From Leptodactylus fallax (Eukaryota; Chordata; Amphibia; Anura; Leptodactylidae): a stretch of DNA of 64,000 bases. Position 1 is the first letter of the stretch. Each line of letters begins with the position of its first letter. A model generated the notes under the pieces. The model worked only from the letters and a program-made list of their open reading frames with translations, was not told where the DNA came from and searched no databases. Shown piece by piece: positions 1 to 10,914 of this stretch. The position numbers were made by a program, and so were the translations under genes. The stretch spans positions 1,967,001 through 2,031,000 of the forward strand of contig CAMRHE010000167.1 of the NCBI GenBank assembly GCA_947044405.1, given 5' to 3'.

Positions 1-622
1 AATCTACATGCTGGTCAAACAGAGAATTATTTTGGATATTGATCTGGCATAGAGGAATCATGGTGATATTGGTCTGGCACAAAGATTCTGGGGGACTTTA
101 GGCAGGGGAATTATAGGAGTATAGAGGTCCAGATCTGGCAGAGGATTTGGAATAGTGCTTGTGCACATAGTTTCTGGGAGACAATGGGGGATTATGGGAG
201 TATAGTGGTCAGACACACAAAATTATTTGGGATAGAAGTTTGGCACAGAGTATTGTGGGAGTATAGTGTCAGCACATGGGATTGTAGGGGTATAGTAGTT
301 AGCACAGGGGATTGTGGGGCTATAGCGTTCAGCACAGGAGATTGTGGGGCTATAGCGGTCAGCACAGGGGATTGTGGGGCTATAGCGGTCAGCACGGGAT
401 TGTGGGGGTATAGTGTCAGCACAGGGGATTGAGGTGGTATAGTGGTCAGCACAGGAGATTGTTGGGGTATAGTGGTCAGCACAGGAGATTGTTGGGGTAT
501 AGTGGTCAGTACAGGGGATTGTGGGGGTGTAGTGGTCAGCACAGCGGGTTGTTGGGGTATAGTGGTCAGCACAGAGGATTGTGGGGGTATAGTGGTCAGG
601 ACAGGGGATTGAGGGGGTATAG
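1..622. repeat. 30-bp minisatellite, left block
   Basis: This is a tandem array of a 30-bp unit built around GTCAGCACAGGGGATTGTGG followed by GGGTATAGTG. Units are regular from about 240 to 622 and increasingly degenerate toward position 1. Because 30 is a multiple of three, several frames stay open on both strands (proteins such as repeated GLWGYSGQHR or SVLTTIPPQ), but these are repeat artefacts. The array stops abruptly at the start of an L2-like LINE and resumes at 2861 on the far side, so it was one array before that insertion. Confidence 0.95.
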
Positions 623-2860
623 GATGTAGATACCGCCACTGACTTCTACAATACCACCATCACTTCAGCCCTTGACTCTGTAGACCCCTTCACTAACACC
701 AGAGCCCGACCGATCAATAGGCAACCCTGGCACACTGACCTGACTAATAAACTGAGACGTGCCTCACGGGTTGCAGAATGCCTCTGGAAGAAAAGCCACT
801 CCCAGGAGGACTTCCTTAGGTACAAAGAGGCAGTTCTCACATTCAAGAACGCATTCACCTCTACAAAGCAGGTCTACTTCTCCACACTAATATCTGCCCT
901 ATCCCGCAACCCCAAACAGCTATTCACTACCTTCAACTCCCTTTTCCGTCCTCCTGCGCCCCCTCCGACTTCACTTATCACAGCTGATGACTTTGCCTCT
1001 TATTTCAAAAGTAAAATTGACAGCATCAGAGACAGTCTCACCCTACACCCCCCGACAACCACTCTATCCAACTGTCCTGTGCTCTTCATCTTTAACCTGT
1101 TTCTCCACCGTCACTGATGAAAAGCTCTCCACTCTAATATTTAAATCCCACCTCACCTCCTGCGCGCTTGACCCCATCCAGTCACACCTCATCCCCAAAC
1201 TCTTGGAAGTCATTACTCCTGCCCTAACCCATCTCTTCAACCTATCCCTAACCAATGGATCCTTTCCTTCCACCTTCAAACATGCTACTATCACCCCTAT
1301 ACTTAAGAAACCCTCCCTCGACCCGTCCTCTCCAGCCAACTATCGCAACATCTCACTGCTCCCGTACGCCTCTAAACTGCTGGAGCAACACGTCCACTCT
1401 GAACTGTCCTCCTATCTCTCGTCCAATGTGCTCTTTGACAGACTACAGTCAGGCTTCAGACCCCATCACTCCACAGAAACTGCCCTAACCAAGGTCACTA
1501 ATGACCTTTTAACTGTCAAAGCCAAACGTTACTATTCTGTCCTCCTCCTCGACCTCTCCTCTGCCTTTGGCACAGTCGACCATTCCCTTGGCATCTCTGA
1601 CCTGGCCCTTTCCTGGATCTCCTCATACCTCACCAACTGCATATTCAGTGTCTCCCACTTGCACACCACCTCCCCGCCACACCCTCTTTCTGTAGGTGTC
1701 CCCCAAGGCTCCGTCCTAGGACCCCTCCTGTTCTCAATCTACACCTTTGGCCAACTCATAGAATCCCATGGTTTCCATTACCATTGCTATGCTGACAACA
1801 CCCAAATATATCTCTCTGGACCAGACATTACCTCTCTGTTGTCCAGAGTCCCAGAATGTCTAGCAGCTGTAGCCTCCTTTCCCTCCTCCCGCTATCTCAA
1901 ACTCAACATGGAGAAAACAGAGTTCATAATCTTCACCCCTCCACGCACGACCCCCCTACCTGACCCATCTATCAAAATTAATGAAACCACTCTCACCCCA
2001 GTCCCACAGGCCCGCTGCCTTGGGATAACCTTAGACTCTGACCTATCCTTCAAGCTGCATATTCAAACCCTCAACGCCTCCAACTCAAGAACATCCACCG
2101 AATCCGCTCCTTCCTCACCCCTGAAACTACAAAGATGCTAGTTGACGCCCTCATAATCTCCCACTTAGACTACTGTAACACCCTTCTCCATGGCCTCCCA
2201 GCAAACACTCTAGGCCCCCTCCAGTCCATCTTAAACTGTGCTGCTCGCTTAATACACCTCTCCCACCGTTCTTCATCAGCCGCCCCCCTCTGCCAATCCC
2301 TTCATTGGCTACCCATCGCCCAGCGAATATAGTTCAAACTACTAACGCTGACCTACAAAGCCATCCACAACCTGTCCCCTCCATATATCTCTGACCTAAT
2401 CTCCCGCTACGTGCCCGCACGTAACCTCCGATCCTCCAAAGACCTCCTACTCCACTCTACTCTTATCCGCTCTTCATACAACCGTCTCCAAGACTTCTCC
2501 CGTGCATCCCGTATACTCTGGAACTCATTACCAAGACACATAAGACTGTCCCCCACAATCACAAGCTTCAAGAAGGCCCTGAAGACTTACCTATTCAGGA
2601 AGGCCTACAACCTCCAATAACACTACTGTCACCACATCACCACCTGAACAGCCTCTACCCCCACCTTCTGTCTCTCTCCCTCTTCCCTCATAGACTGTAA
2701 GCTCTTGCGGGCAGGGCCCTCTGTCCCACTGTGCCAGTGATCACTGTTAGTATTCTCTGTTTTGTACATCTTGTGTACCGTATGTAAATCTGCAAATGTA
2801 AAGCACCATGGAATCAATGGTGCTATATAAATAAACAATAATAATAATAATAATAATAAT
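623..2860 (+). mobile_element. L2-like non-LTR retrotransposon, 5'-truncated
   Basis: This LINE fragment carries reverse transcriptase and C-terminal coding sequence, then a 3' UTR with the TGTAAGCTCTTGCGGGCAGG motif, the ending GGTGCTATATAAATAAA and an (AAT)n tail instead of poly(A), all typical of the L2 group. There is no endonuclease domain, so it is 5'-truncated. Both flanks are the same 30-bp minisatellite, with the left flank ending in TATAG and the right resuming at AGTGGTCAGC. The short target duplication cannot be fixed because the tail also reads AATAATAG. Confidence 0.9.
626..2620 (+). pseudogene. L2-like reverse transcriptase, broken reading frame
   Basis: The frame opens with the pre-RT linker (626-1115), shifts near 1085 into the 987-2141 frame, shifts again near 2080-2135, meets a stop at 2330-2332 and ends at 2618-2620. 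RT blocks seen in order are [22 protein letters not shown] (motif A, catalytic Asp present), [17 protein letters not shown] (motif B) and YADNTQIY (motif C). In motif C the second Asp of the YADD box is Asn, at codon 1797-1799, which should destroy catalysis even without the frameshifts. The C-terminal part (SHLDYCNTLLHGLP, LLWNSLP-like and LKTYLFRKAY motifs) matches the L2/CR1 style. The protein would reverse-transcribe its own RNA at the target site. This copy is clearly dead. Confidence 0.9.
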
Positions 2861-3600
2861 AGTGGTCAGCACAGGGGATTGTTGGGGTATAGTGGTCAGC
2901 ACAGAGGATTGTGGGGGTATAGTGGTCAGCACTGGCGTTGAGGGGATATAGTGGTCAGCACGGGATTGTGGGGGTATAGTGGTCAGCACAGGGGATTGTG
3001 GGGCTATAGCGGTCAGCACAGGGGATTGTGGTGGTATAGCGGTCAGCACAGGGGATTGTGGGGGTATAGTGGTCAGCACAGGGGATTGTGGTGGTATAGT
3101 GGTCAGCACAGGGGATTGTGGGGGTATAGTGGTCAGCACAGGGGATTGTGGGGCTATAGCGGTCAGCACAGGGGATTGTGGTGGTATAGTGGTCAGCACA
3201 GGGGATTGTTGGGGTATAGTGGTCAGCACAGAGGATTGTGGGGGTATAGTGGTCAGCACAGAGGATTGGGGGGGTATATTGGTAAGCACAGAGGATTGTG
3301 GGGGTGTAGTGGTCACTGGGGTTGAGGAGATATAGTGATCAGCACAGGGGATTGTGGGGGTATAGTGGGGGTATAGTGGTCAGCACGGGATTGTGGGGGT
3401 ATAGTGGTCAGCACAGGGGATTGTGGGGGTGTAGTGGTCTTACATAGCATTCTGAGGGTATAGTGGACAGGCACAGGGGTTTCATGGGGTATAGCGGTCA
3501 GGCACATGGGATTTTGTGGGTATAATGGTCTGGTACTGGATTCTGGGGGAATAGTGGACAGGCACAGGGGCTTCTGGAATTATAGTGGTCTATAACAGGA
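2861..3600. repeat. 30-bp minisatellite, right block
   Basis: This continues the 30-bp array interrupted by the L2-like LINE. Units from about 2861 to 3300 keep an exact 30-bp spacing, with variants such as GGGGCTATAGC and GTGGTATAGT recurring in a mixed order. From about 3430 the units decay and the array fades by about 3600. A double GGGGGTATAGTG occurs at 3356-3377, consistent with unequal exchange. Long frames on both strands are artefacts of the multiple-of-three period. Confidence 0.95.
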
Positions 3601-4716
3601 GATATACTGTAAATTATAATTGTTTATCAAGGAGAATTTCTGGTGTAATGATGTGATAGGAAAGATAACAATATGCCATATACCAGGGTCCTCTATATTC
3701 TGAAGAATATAAGACTTTCTCTATAATCATTATGTATAAAGATGTAAAAGCTCAAGCTATTCAGGAGACCTTATTGTAGAGAAATCTGTCTTATTAATCT
3801 ACTCTACCACCTCTTAGTCCAATGTATCTTTCACTTTCCTTGTTCTTCAATGGTCTGGCATCCTTCAATAATAATCTAAAAACCAATTTCACTCTGTAGT
3901 CGCCAGATGGTCAGAATTGTCAGGATACAGATGCAGAATTGTTGGCAGCATCTGGCTAGTGGTCGGAAGAATTGAGTGGTGTAGTCATTCATGTTCCTGA
4001 AGATGGGACATGCTATGGAGGATATGCCTTGTCTGAAGTGTCCGATACTCTGCTGTTAGATGTTGGATCACAGAAAGTCTTGTCATTTTCTGCACATATA
4101 GAGTTATTCGCCTGATCGCCTTGTTAATAACCATCTGCAGGCGCACTCGGGGTCACATGCGGATACCTCACCCATTTGTGTAATCTTGTGGGCAAACACG
4201 ATCCATTATGACTGTAACACAAAGAAGAGACGTGATGTGTTACCTCTACAAGAAAATAATTAAGTTCTGTGTCAATAACGTTATTTGGCGAGGTCCTGAA
4301 CAAGCCCGAGCCGCGTTTATTTAACTACAATTAAATAGTAGTTTCACATTCACGCTAAAGACTGTTTGAGCAAGGCCTGTTTGACTCTCCAAGCAGAACA
4401 TTGACTTCTATCCACTAAACGCCTGAGATGTATTGTCTCGGGGGGTCAATAAAGACCCTGCCTATTCCAGAAATCAATATTGACTCTCTACATCAATAAA
4501 TCTTCAGGCTGGATCCAGTCAGAGTAAATGCTCGCTAATTGTTCAGTGCTTGGTAATGATTAGCCGGCCGTATTAGTGAATATACATACATTATTACAGT
4601 CATCAAACCCCTGAAGAAGGAAGATTTCTCCAGCGAAAAAAAAAAAATCATGCCAAAACACTTCGCCTTTTCTCGTCAGCTCCTAACCAGCGGACATGTG
4701 AGATTTACAGTGCAGT
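3601..4716. other. No gene recognised
   Basis: No coding frame, tandem array or transposon end could be supported here. A short A-run lies at about 4638-4648. The sequence looks like ordinary single-copy non-coding DNA. Confidence 0.6.
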
Positions 4717-5072
4717 TTAAAGTGAATTTGTCAGGGCGATTTGTGACACTAAACTGTCCATAGGTATTTATGGACCAGGTGTTTGGTGTCCCAAATCAGC
4801 CTGTTGTAAAGCTACACGTGCCCAGGCTAAAAATACCTTTATACTCACCCTGGTGCTGAAGCCAGAGGAGGAAACCTCCAGATCTCGGGCGCATGCGCAG
4901 TGAAGCCGGGGTGCACTGAAGAACTGTGCAGGCGATGGGAGATCTGAGATGAGTCCGATGAGATTCATAGGATTCATCTCTGGGTAAGATGGATTTAAAA
5001 GGGTGATTCAGGACACTAAACCCCCAGTCTATAAGGTTTAGTGTCCCAAATCAACCTGACAGGTTCCCTTGA
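4717..5072. mobile_element. TTAA-type MITE
   Basis: Imperfect inverted termini of about 35 bp bound a 348-bp segment. The left end reads AGTGAATTTGTCAGG and contains GACACTAAAC. The right end, read on the other strand, is GGGAACCTGTCAGG and contains GGGACACTAAAC. The flanks are TTAA (4717-4720) and TTGA (5069-5072), which suggests a TTAA target duplication with one decayed copy, as made by piggyBac or Kolobok transposases. There is no coding capacity, so it would depend on a transposase supplied elsewhere. The superfamily assignment is an inference from the target site only. Confidence 0.7.
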
Positions 5073-5760
5073 AGCATTATAAGTCCCCAAATCTAGACTT
5101 TATATACAAGTTATTTTTATTCTTTCCAGTTTCCGCTCCCATTCGCTCATGTAGAAGCAATCTATGATTGTTCATAGGTCTGAATATGTAATGCATTAAA
5201 GAGTATATTTATTGTGCAGTGCTAGAATTACCTAAACTCTTCCAGGAAAAACTCCAGAATGGACATATTAAAGGGAATTTATGTGTGGTAGAGTTCTTGA
5301 CGAAAGAATAATGCTGCAGGCTGTATATTCCTGGAAAACTGAGAGACACCTTGCTGGAACCCAATGGACTCCCTTATAAATAAATAGGTGTGTGTCGTGT
5401 GGCATGTAGCATTACATCACGATTTCCATTTTTGATGGAAGCTTTAACGTAGGTGTGAACAGAGCCTTTATCTTTAGTGCACTGATTGAATGGACATGTT
5501 TTCCTGCAGGAAAAAATGTGGTTGTGCATCATAAAAGGTGACCTCCTGTTGGTCTAACTAAGAGCTTTGAGATCCAGGATGGACACATTAGATGTCCATG
5601 TCTGCTGCTAGACTGCTATTTAGGCTTGTTTGAGTATTGCCTAAGCCTAGCTAGCAAGCTCTTACATAGATTTTTAATTATGGAGTCTGATTAACTCCTC
5701 AATGAATACCAAGAATGAAAACTCTTGGGGTTTCTGCTGAGTAATGGTATTTTTTATGCT
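5073..5760. other. No gene recognised
   Basis: I see no credible coding frame, tandem repeat or transposon terminus in this stretch. Confidence 0.55.
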
Positions 5761-5993
5761 CAGGCTGGATTCACATCTGTGCTTGTATCCCGTTCGGGGA
5801 TTCCGTCCCCCATTCCACTGGAAAAATGCGGAAAGAAAAGTCCTGCAAGCAGGATTTTTCTCTACCCATTTTTAGGGGCAGAAACTGGGCGGTAACCCGG
5901 TGGATCCCATTAGTCTACCGCTTTTTAAATGGATTGGGTTTCCCAAGCGGACGCGATGAATGGAAACCCCACCGCTGGTGTGAACCTAACGTC
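5761..5993. mobile_element. Short MITE, GGATTCACA family
   Basis: The left end GGCTGGATTCACATCTGTGC pairs imperfectly with the right end, which ends in GGTGTGAACCTAACGTC. The interior resembles segments at about 10500-10705 and 28889-29075: all contain an AAAAGTCCTGCAAG-like motif, a TTTCTCTAC-like motif and a GGTGGATCCCATTAGTCTA-like motif. Three related copies in one window indicate a dispersed non-autonomous family. No target duplication could be set with confidence. Confidence 0.65.
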
Positions 5994-6177
5994 AGAAAGG
6001 TTGCCACTTCTCTTACATAGAAGTGATGCAGTTGGTTTATTTCCTAGCCTAGATTAGTGTCCTGATCAGATTAGGTCAGCACTAAATGACCTAATATAAT
6101 AAGTCTTTATCATGTTCTTTTTACTGCCAGTGGCTTATAGACATTGAATCATATGTGGATTGCAGTAGAACTTCAAG

Positions 6178-6413
6178 GCAGGGACCATACAAGATGTGTC
6201 CGGCAGGGTCCATACAAATATGTGTCCAGCAGAGACCATACAAGACGTATCCGGCAGACACCATACAAGACGTGTCCGTCAAGATCCAAACAAGATGTGT
6301 CCGGCAGGGTTAATACAAAATGTGTCCGGCAGGGACCATACAAGATGTATCTGGCAGGGTCCATAAAATATATGTCCGACAGGGTCCATACAAGATGTGT
6401 CCGGCAGGGACCA
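6178..6413. repeat. 25-bp tandem repeat
   Basis: About nine to ten copies of a 25-bp unit built on GGCAGGGTCCATACAAGATG plus TGTCC lie here, with scattered substitutions. The open frames crossing it on both strands are repeat-driven and not genes. Confidence 0.9.
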
Positions 6414-6859
6414 TTTCCCTGATAATGCCCATTGAAGTGAACGGGAGGCAGAAATTCCGCCTGGCTGGTGTGGAATTTGCAAATCAGTCAAATCTGGGAA
6501 ATCAGTCAAGCATAACAATTCAGATGCAGATTCCTGAAGCTGAATTATTCAGTTAGGAAAAATTCTGTCGTGTGAACCCTAAAGAATATGTGGGACTAAA
6601 GCCCTTTAGTTTTATGGACAGAATTCCTTTATTTGCTGCATTTTATAGTAGCAACGAAGTGGTTAACATTTTTAGGTATCTCATTTTCACCCTGCAGCAG
6701 AATGTGAACATAGCTTGATCTGCAGTGTGGATTAAATCTATTTTTGCTGCCGATTTTACTCTATGATCTCTGTGGCAAAACTGCAGCTTTTCTGCTATAC
6801 ATTCAGCAATGCAAAAAAAAAAATCACCCTTTGGGAGCAGTTTTAGAAATGCTGCTTAA
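6414..6859. other. Repeat debris, no gene
   Basis: The segment around 6440-6590 ends with GTGTGAACCCTAAAG and looks like a decayed relative of the GGATTCACA MITE family. The rest holds nothing I can name. Confidence 0.4.
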
Positions 6860-7238
6860 AGCTGGGGCCCCACGTTGCAAATACGCTGCGTTTTGGCTAT
6901 GGCGGAAAAGCCACGGCAAAAAACACCGCATATTACAGTACCTGCAAAATGAATGGGATTCTAGCTAATCCTTTCCACACATTGCAGAAAAAAATCTGCA
7001 TCGGAAATGCTGTAATTTCAAAAAACGTTGCGTTTTTGTAAATCGGAGCATGTCAATTATACCTATAGAAATGCTGGCAGTTTCAGTATAGATATTATAG
7101 AGGCAGAAAGTCCGCAGAGGAAAACTCTGCGAACTTTCTGTGAAAAACGCTGCATAAAAAAAAAACGAGATGCGTTTCCGCCACGGTCTTTTCTATAGTG
7201 TTTTTCGGCTGCGGCTCGCTATGTGGGACCTTAGCCTA
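6860..7238. mobile_element. MITE with CCCAC(G/A)T(A/T)GC termini
   Basis: The left end GCTGGGGCCCCACGTTGC is matched on the opposite strand by the right end GGCTAAGGTCCCACATAGCG. Subterminal sequences (GCTGCGTTTT and repeated CGCTGC) are also inverted. The length is about 380 bp with no coding frame. A shorter relative lies at 29078-29255. TTAA occurs just outside the left end, but no clean target duplication is visible. Confidence 0.65.
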
Positions 7239-8460
7239 AACGCAGCAGATTTGCTTGGACATTCCCTAATGTATATGACCAGTTTGGGATTATGGGTGAC
7301 TGGATTGTATAGTATGCAGAAGGGATCACGACTATGAGCGGTGACAACCTCTGTTCGTCTTTCCTGAGATTTCTCAGCCTGACAGGTTCAGTAACTAATT
7401 TTCCACCTGATGAGAAAGTAAAAGTCCCAGCCCGACAAAATGATTTACTCCGTGTGTGGAGAGAGTAATCTTTCAGTCATCACTGTTCCTAATCTCTGGC
7501 AGCTTTACATGTCAAACAAGAATGTCAGAGCACCGTATTGTGTGGCTGCGGTAACAAATGAGACCCGGACTGGGCCATTGTTCCAGCTGCTGACCTGCCA
7601 GAACTTGAAACATGGTGCAAGTGTAACCCTTCCAGTCTTTCTGTGCTGTAGACGGCGTGACAAAGTGACATTTTTTAATCCCGACCCGTTTTGCTGCCTT
7701 GTTTAACCTTTCATCTGGCTACATAAGTTCCAATAATTTTCCAGGAGTATTGGTCTGGTTGCCCATTGCGTCTAGGACCATATCTTAGGTTTTTTTTGAG
7801 AGAGCGTCCCCTAGGAAATACGCACAAAGATATTGCAGTCTGTTTTTTTACAGTATTGTGTGCTTTATATCATATCATATTCTGTTGTAGATCTGATTCA
7901 ATATCGTATAATGGAGCATGCCCAGTTTTAGAAGTAGCATCTCAAACATCTAACCATTTGACATGCCAGGACCTATGTATAGGTTCCTTTATGATCTTTC
8001 CTAATTTTCTAGGTAAGGATAGACCTCTGTGCACATGCAGAATCTTCTGTTTGGATAGAGAAGTCTTGAGATGAATACAAGTCACTGCAGACCATTGGGC
8101 ACAGAGACAGGAGAAACTTATTATCACCGAAGCCAAAGATCACTTGTAGACACCCCCGAAATGTATCACCGTGGACTTGGCCTCTTATTATTTTTAGGAG
8201 CTTTTCCCTGGCATCTGAGGGTCTATTGTATTCATTGTTTCCAGCCATATGTAAGTACTTTGAAGTGAGAGAACTCGAGCCAGCCACCGTTCTCATTAAA
8301 TTGTCTACACTGAAATTTATAGCGTTAAAATTGATCTCCTTACTAAAAGTCCATTGTGTAGGATCCTACTGAACGACACATGTTATGGGGGGCTTTTGTC
8401 CCGACAGCAGGTTTAACCCTTACAGTTCAAAATACACAACTTAGAAGTATTTGTAGGGTT
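7239..8460. other. No gene recognised
   Basis: Several short frames of 60-100 codons occur here, but none shows a recognisable domain, splice context or codon pattern. I do not support a gene. Confidence 0.5.
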
Positions 8461-8717
8461 CACCCATTAAATAGACCCTGTCGTCTCACCAAACTTTGCA
8501 TAAATGAATAGTAGAGGAAGAAGTGCAAGAAAATGTGTAATATATCTTATCAGAGGAAAATTCCCTTTTTCGGCTCTTCTCAGGCCATTTTCTTGCTCCA
8601 CAATGTGATAAAATGACTTTCACTGTGAAAGTCACTGCTCTGTCAATGTCAAGACGGACTGTCGATCACATGACTCAGGTGACTCATGTCTATAGAAGTC
8701 TATGGAGGGGGAGGAAT
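8461..8717 (+). repeat. Dispersed repeat, left part of copy 1
   Basis: The segment containing CACTGTGAAAGTCACTGCTC resembles 61690-61815, which contains CACTATAAAAATCACTGCTC. A second block of similarity follows at 9095-9340 versus 61995-62232. The two blocks are probably one element, interrupted in this copy by the inverted repeat at 8718-9006. Confidence 0.45.
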
Positions 8718-9006
8718 GGTAGATGCTAATATTGTGGGCGTAAAAGAAGGTGCTCCCTGGTCTGGCGTGGATCCAGTAGGTGGCACAACCACCCTTTTCC
8801 AAATCAAACCAGGTGGGATAGGGTTAGGGTTGCAGTTATAGTTAGTTTTTACTTAGACTACTCTGTAACTGTACATGCTGAAGCAGAGGGTATGTTAGTA
8901 GTATTGGGCAGGCGGGCAGAGTCCGCCAGTCTGTACAGCTAACAGCGCCACCTACTGGATCCACATGACAACAGGGAGAACCGTCTTTTAATCAGCATCA
9001 TCCTTT
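8718..9006. mobile_element. Palindromic MITE-like element
   Basis: The left arm (about 8718-8785) ends in GTGGATCCAGTAGGTGGCAC. The right arm (about 8944-9003), read on the other strand, ends in GTGGATCCAGTAGGTGGCGC. Arms of roughly 60 bp are imperfect. There is no coding sequence. It appears to sit inside a dispersed repeat whose parts lie on either side. Confidence 0.65.
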
Positions 9007-9094
9007 TTTCTAGCATCATTTGGCGAGGGATGAGCAAGAAGTGTAAAAGATAAGAAAGAAAGGATTAGGCTGGATCACATCCAAAGTGGTTTAT

Positions 9095-9340
9095 TCACAT
9101 CAGTACCTTTCAGTATTTCCCTATATATGTCCTGCGGGGTCTTAAAGTTGTTTCTGAATGAGAGAGAGATGGCTATGGAGCAGATTCTCCTCTACTTACT
9201 GCGTATAGTGTATGTAGCTAGTCGGCACCCACCAGTTCAGAAAGAACTGCAAACAGAGACCGCAGAGGAGGAAACTGCTAAAATTTGCGGTTACACCTCA
9301 TGTACACACATGGTAGTAAATCCTGAAAACTCAAATGAAT
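9095..9340 (+). repeat. Dispersed repeat, copy 1 main block
   Basis: The strongest shared core is TATATATGTCCTGC, a GGTCTT.AAG..T spacer, then CAGATTCTCCTCTACTT and a GTGTATGT ending. It matches 61995-62232 along nearly its whole length, and a piece of the same core (ATTCTCCTC.TTACTGTGTG) occurs at 28086-28150. I do not recognise a named family and see no terminal inverted repeats. The 71-codon frame inside is not conserved in the other copies. Confidence 0.7.
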
Positions 9341-9965
9341 AGACAGGCACGCCTTGAGCTGATCATAGACATGAAATACCTATTATTTGAACAATCCTTT
9401 GGTCAATGGCTACAGCCCCAAATCAACCATTTATATACACATTTCAGCTTAGTTGGTTGAACTTTCTTGCAATTTTATAAAAGAATAGGGAATATCACCT
9501 GACATGGCTTATCTCAGGGTAAACAAAATAACCTATTGGTTAAAATTCAACCCATTGGATCCTTGTTGTGCCTAAAAAGACACTACCTTGTATCACTCAG
9601 CGGGAAGCTGCTGTAACACCTGGCAGATGCCAATGTTGAGGACAGTCGTGCCAGCGTGGCATCCTGACAGATGATTCCTGTTCATTTTGACCTAAAATGT
9701 AGATTCTTGTGCAACTGTTTTTCAGGCCTTGTTTGCATCATTTTTGCATGTGCCAATCCTGCTTGATTTGACTTTGTATATTAGTTTTAGTAGCTGCCTG
9801 TCCTGACCTTTGCCTCGGCGTGTACTTTGACCACCATAACACTCAGGGAGTAGTAGTAGTGACCTATCATACAAGTCACTCTGAGCTTTATAAAACAAGC
9901 TACAGTAAGGGCTGAAATGCAGCAGTAAGAGAGTGATTTTGTTCTGTGTAACACATCAGATTAAA
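9341..9965. other. No gene recognised
   Basis: No supported feature was found in this stretch. Confidence 0.5.
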
Positions 9966-10240
9966 GGATCATGAAGTTAAGATTAGTGGGGTCTGACACC
10001 CCGGACTTGTGCAGTTCAGCTGTTTGAAGTGTTCGTCACTTTGATCGGCCACATGGCCTGTTTGAAGCTCAGTCCCATTCAAGTGAACAGGGCTAAGCGG
10101 TGTTAACAAGCACAGCTCCTGTAAAATGTAAGATGCTGTGACTGGTGTGAAGACGCCACAGTGCTCATCCCAACAGCTGACAGGGCAGGGATCCAGGGTA
10201 TTAAACCCCTGCCGATCTTGGTGTCCCAGCCTTAAGAAGG
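9966..10240. repeat. Palindromic interspersed repeat
   Basis: The left arm around GATTAGTGGGGTCTGACACC pairs with the right arm, which read on the other strand contains GATCGGCAGGGGTTTAATAC. Both arms then run into a CAGCTGTT motif. The GATC..GGGGTC wording recurs in fragments near 12840-12900 and 28790-28820, so this is a dispersed palindromic family. Confidence 0.6.
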
Positions 10241-10365
10241 TGTGTAGAATTTGTGGAAAACATTCCCTGTGATTAATAGTGTATAAGGATGTATAATTGT
10301 ATGATCATTGCCAAACACATGTGAGCAGGGCTTCATCTGCATGTGCTACATTAGAATAAAGCCTT

Positions 10366-10914
10366 AGGGGGCTGTTCACATCACAATTTGATCATCATTT
10401 TAACTGATCAGTTTTGTGAATACAAAAAACTGATGCGAAAAACATATGAAAGCGGATGATAACTGATGACCATCCATACATAGAGTCAATGTTAGACTAT
10501 GTTCCATTGGAGACTCCGTCGCAGTGTCTGCCTGAAAATCGGCGGAGGAAAAAGTTCTACACGGATGATTTTTAACTTTGCTGGTTTCAGTTATAAAATG
10601 ACTGACACCCGACGGATTCCATTAATAGTCTATTTTAGCTGTCCGTCTCTCCTCCAATGGATCAGAACAACGGAGAGATAATGCTAGTATGAACCCAGCG
10701 TTAAATAAAAATGGATCAGTTTCTGTCCGTTTGTTGCGGGGACACAAAAGTGTGGTTTGTCCTACTTTTCTGTCCTACAGTAACTGGTATTATGTTATAT
10801 GTATTTAACATTGACTCTATGGAAACGGATGGTCATCGCTTTCATCCATTTTTCGCATTAGGTTTTTGTATCCACAAAACTAAATGAATCAAACGTAATG
10901 TGAATGGCCCCTAA
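10366..10914. mobile_element. Long-arm foldback MITE with a nested MITE
   Basis: The outer ends read TTAGGGGGCTGTTCACATCA on the left and, on the other strand, TTTAGGGGCCATTCACATTA on the right. Similarity between the arms extends for about 120 bp inward to a shared ATAGAGTCAATG. The middle (about 10500-10705) resembles the GGATTCACA MITE family and ends with GTATGAACCCAGCGTT, so a second element seems to be nested between the arms. No transposase is encoded. Confidence 0.75.

Noticed and set aside
192..639. Minus-strand frames of 126 and 138 codons with repeated VLTTIPPQSP-like peptides
   Set aside because: Produced by the 30-bp minisatellite, whose period is divisible by three. No start context, domain or conservation.
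2747..3316. 189-codon minus-strand frame
   Set aside because: It crosses the LINE tail, the (AAT)n run and the minisatellite. It is purely a repeat artefact.
6144..6422. 92-codon frame of repeated YKTCPSR-like units
   Set aside because: Encoded by the 25-bp tandem repeat and its mutated units, with no recognisable protein.
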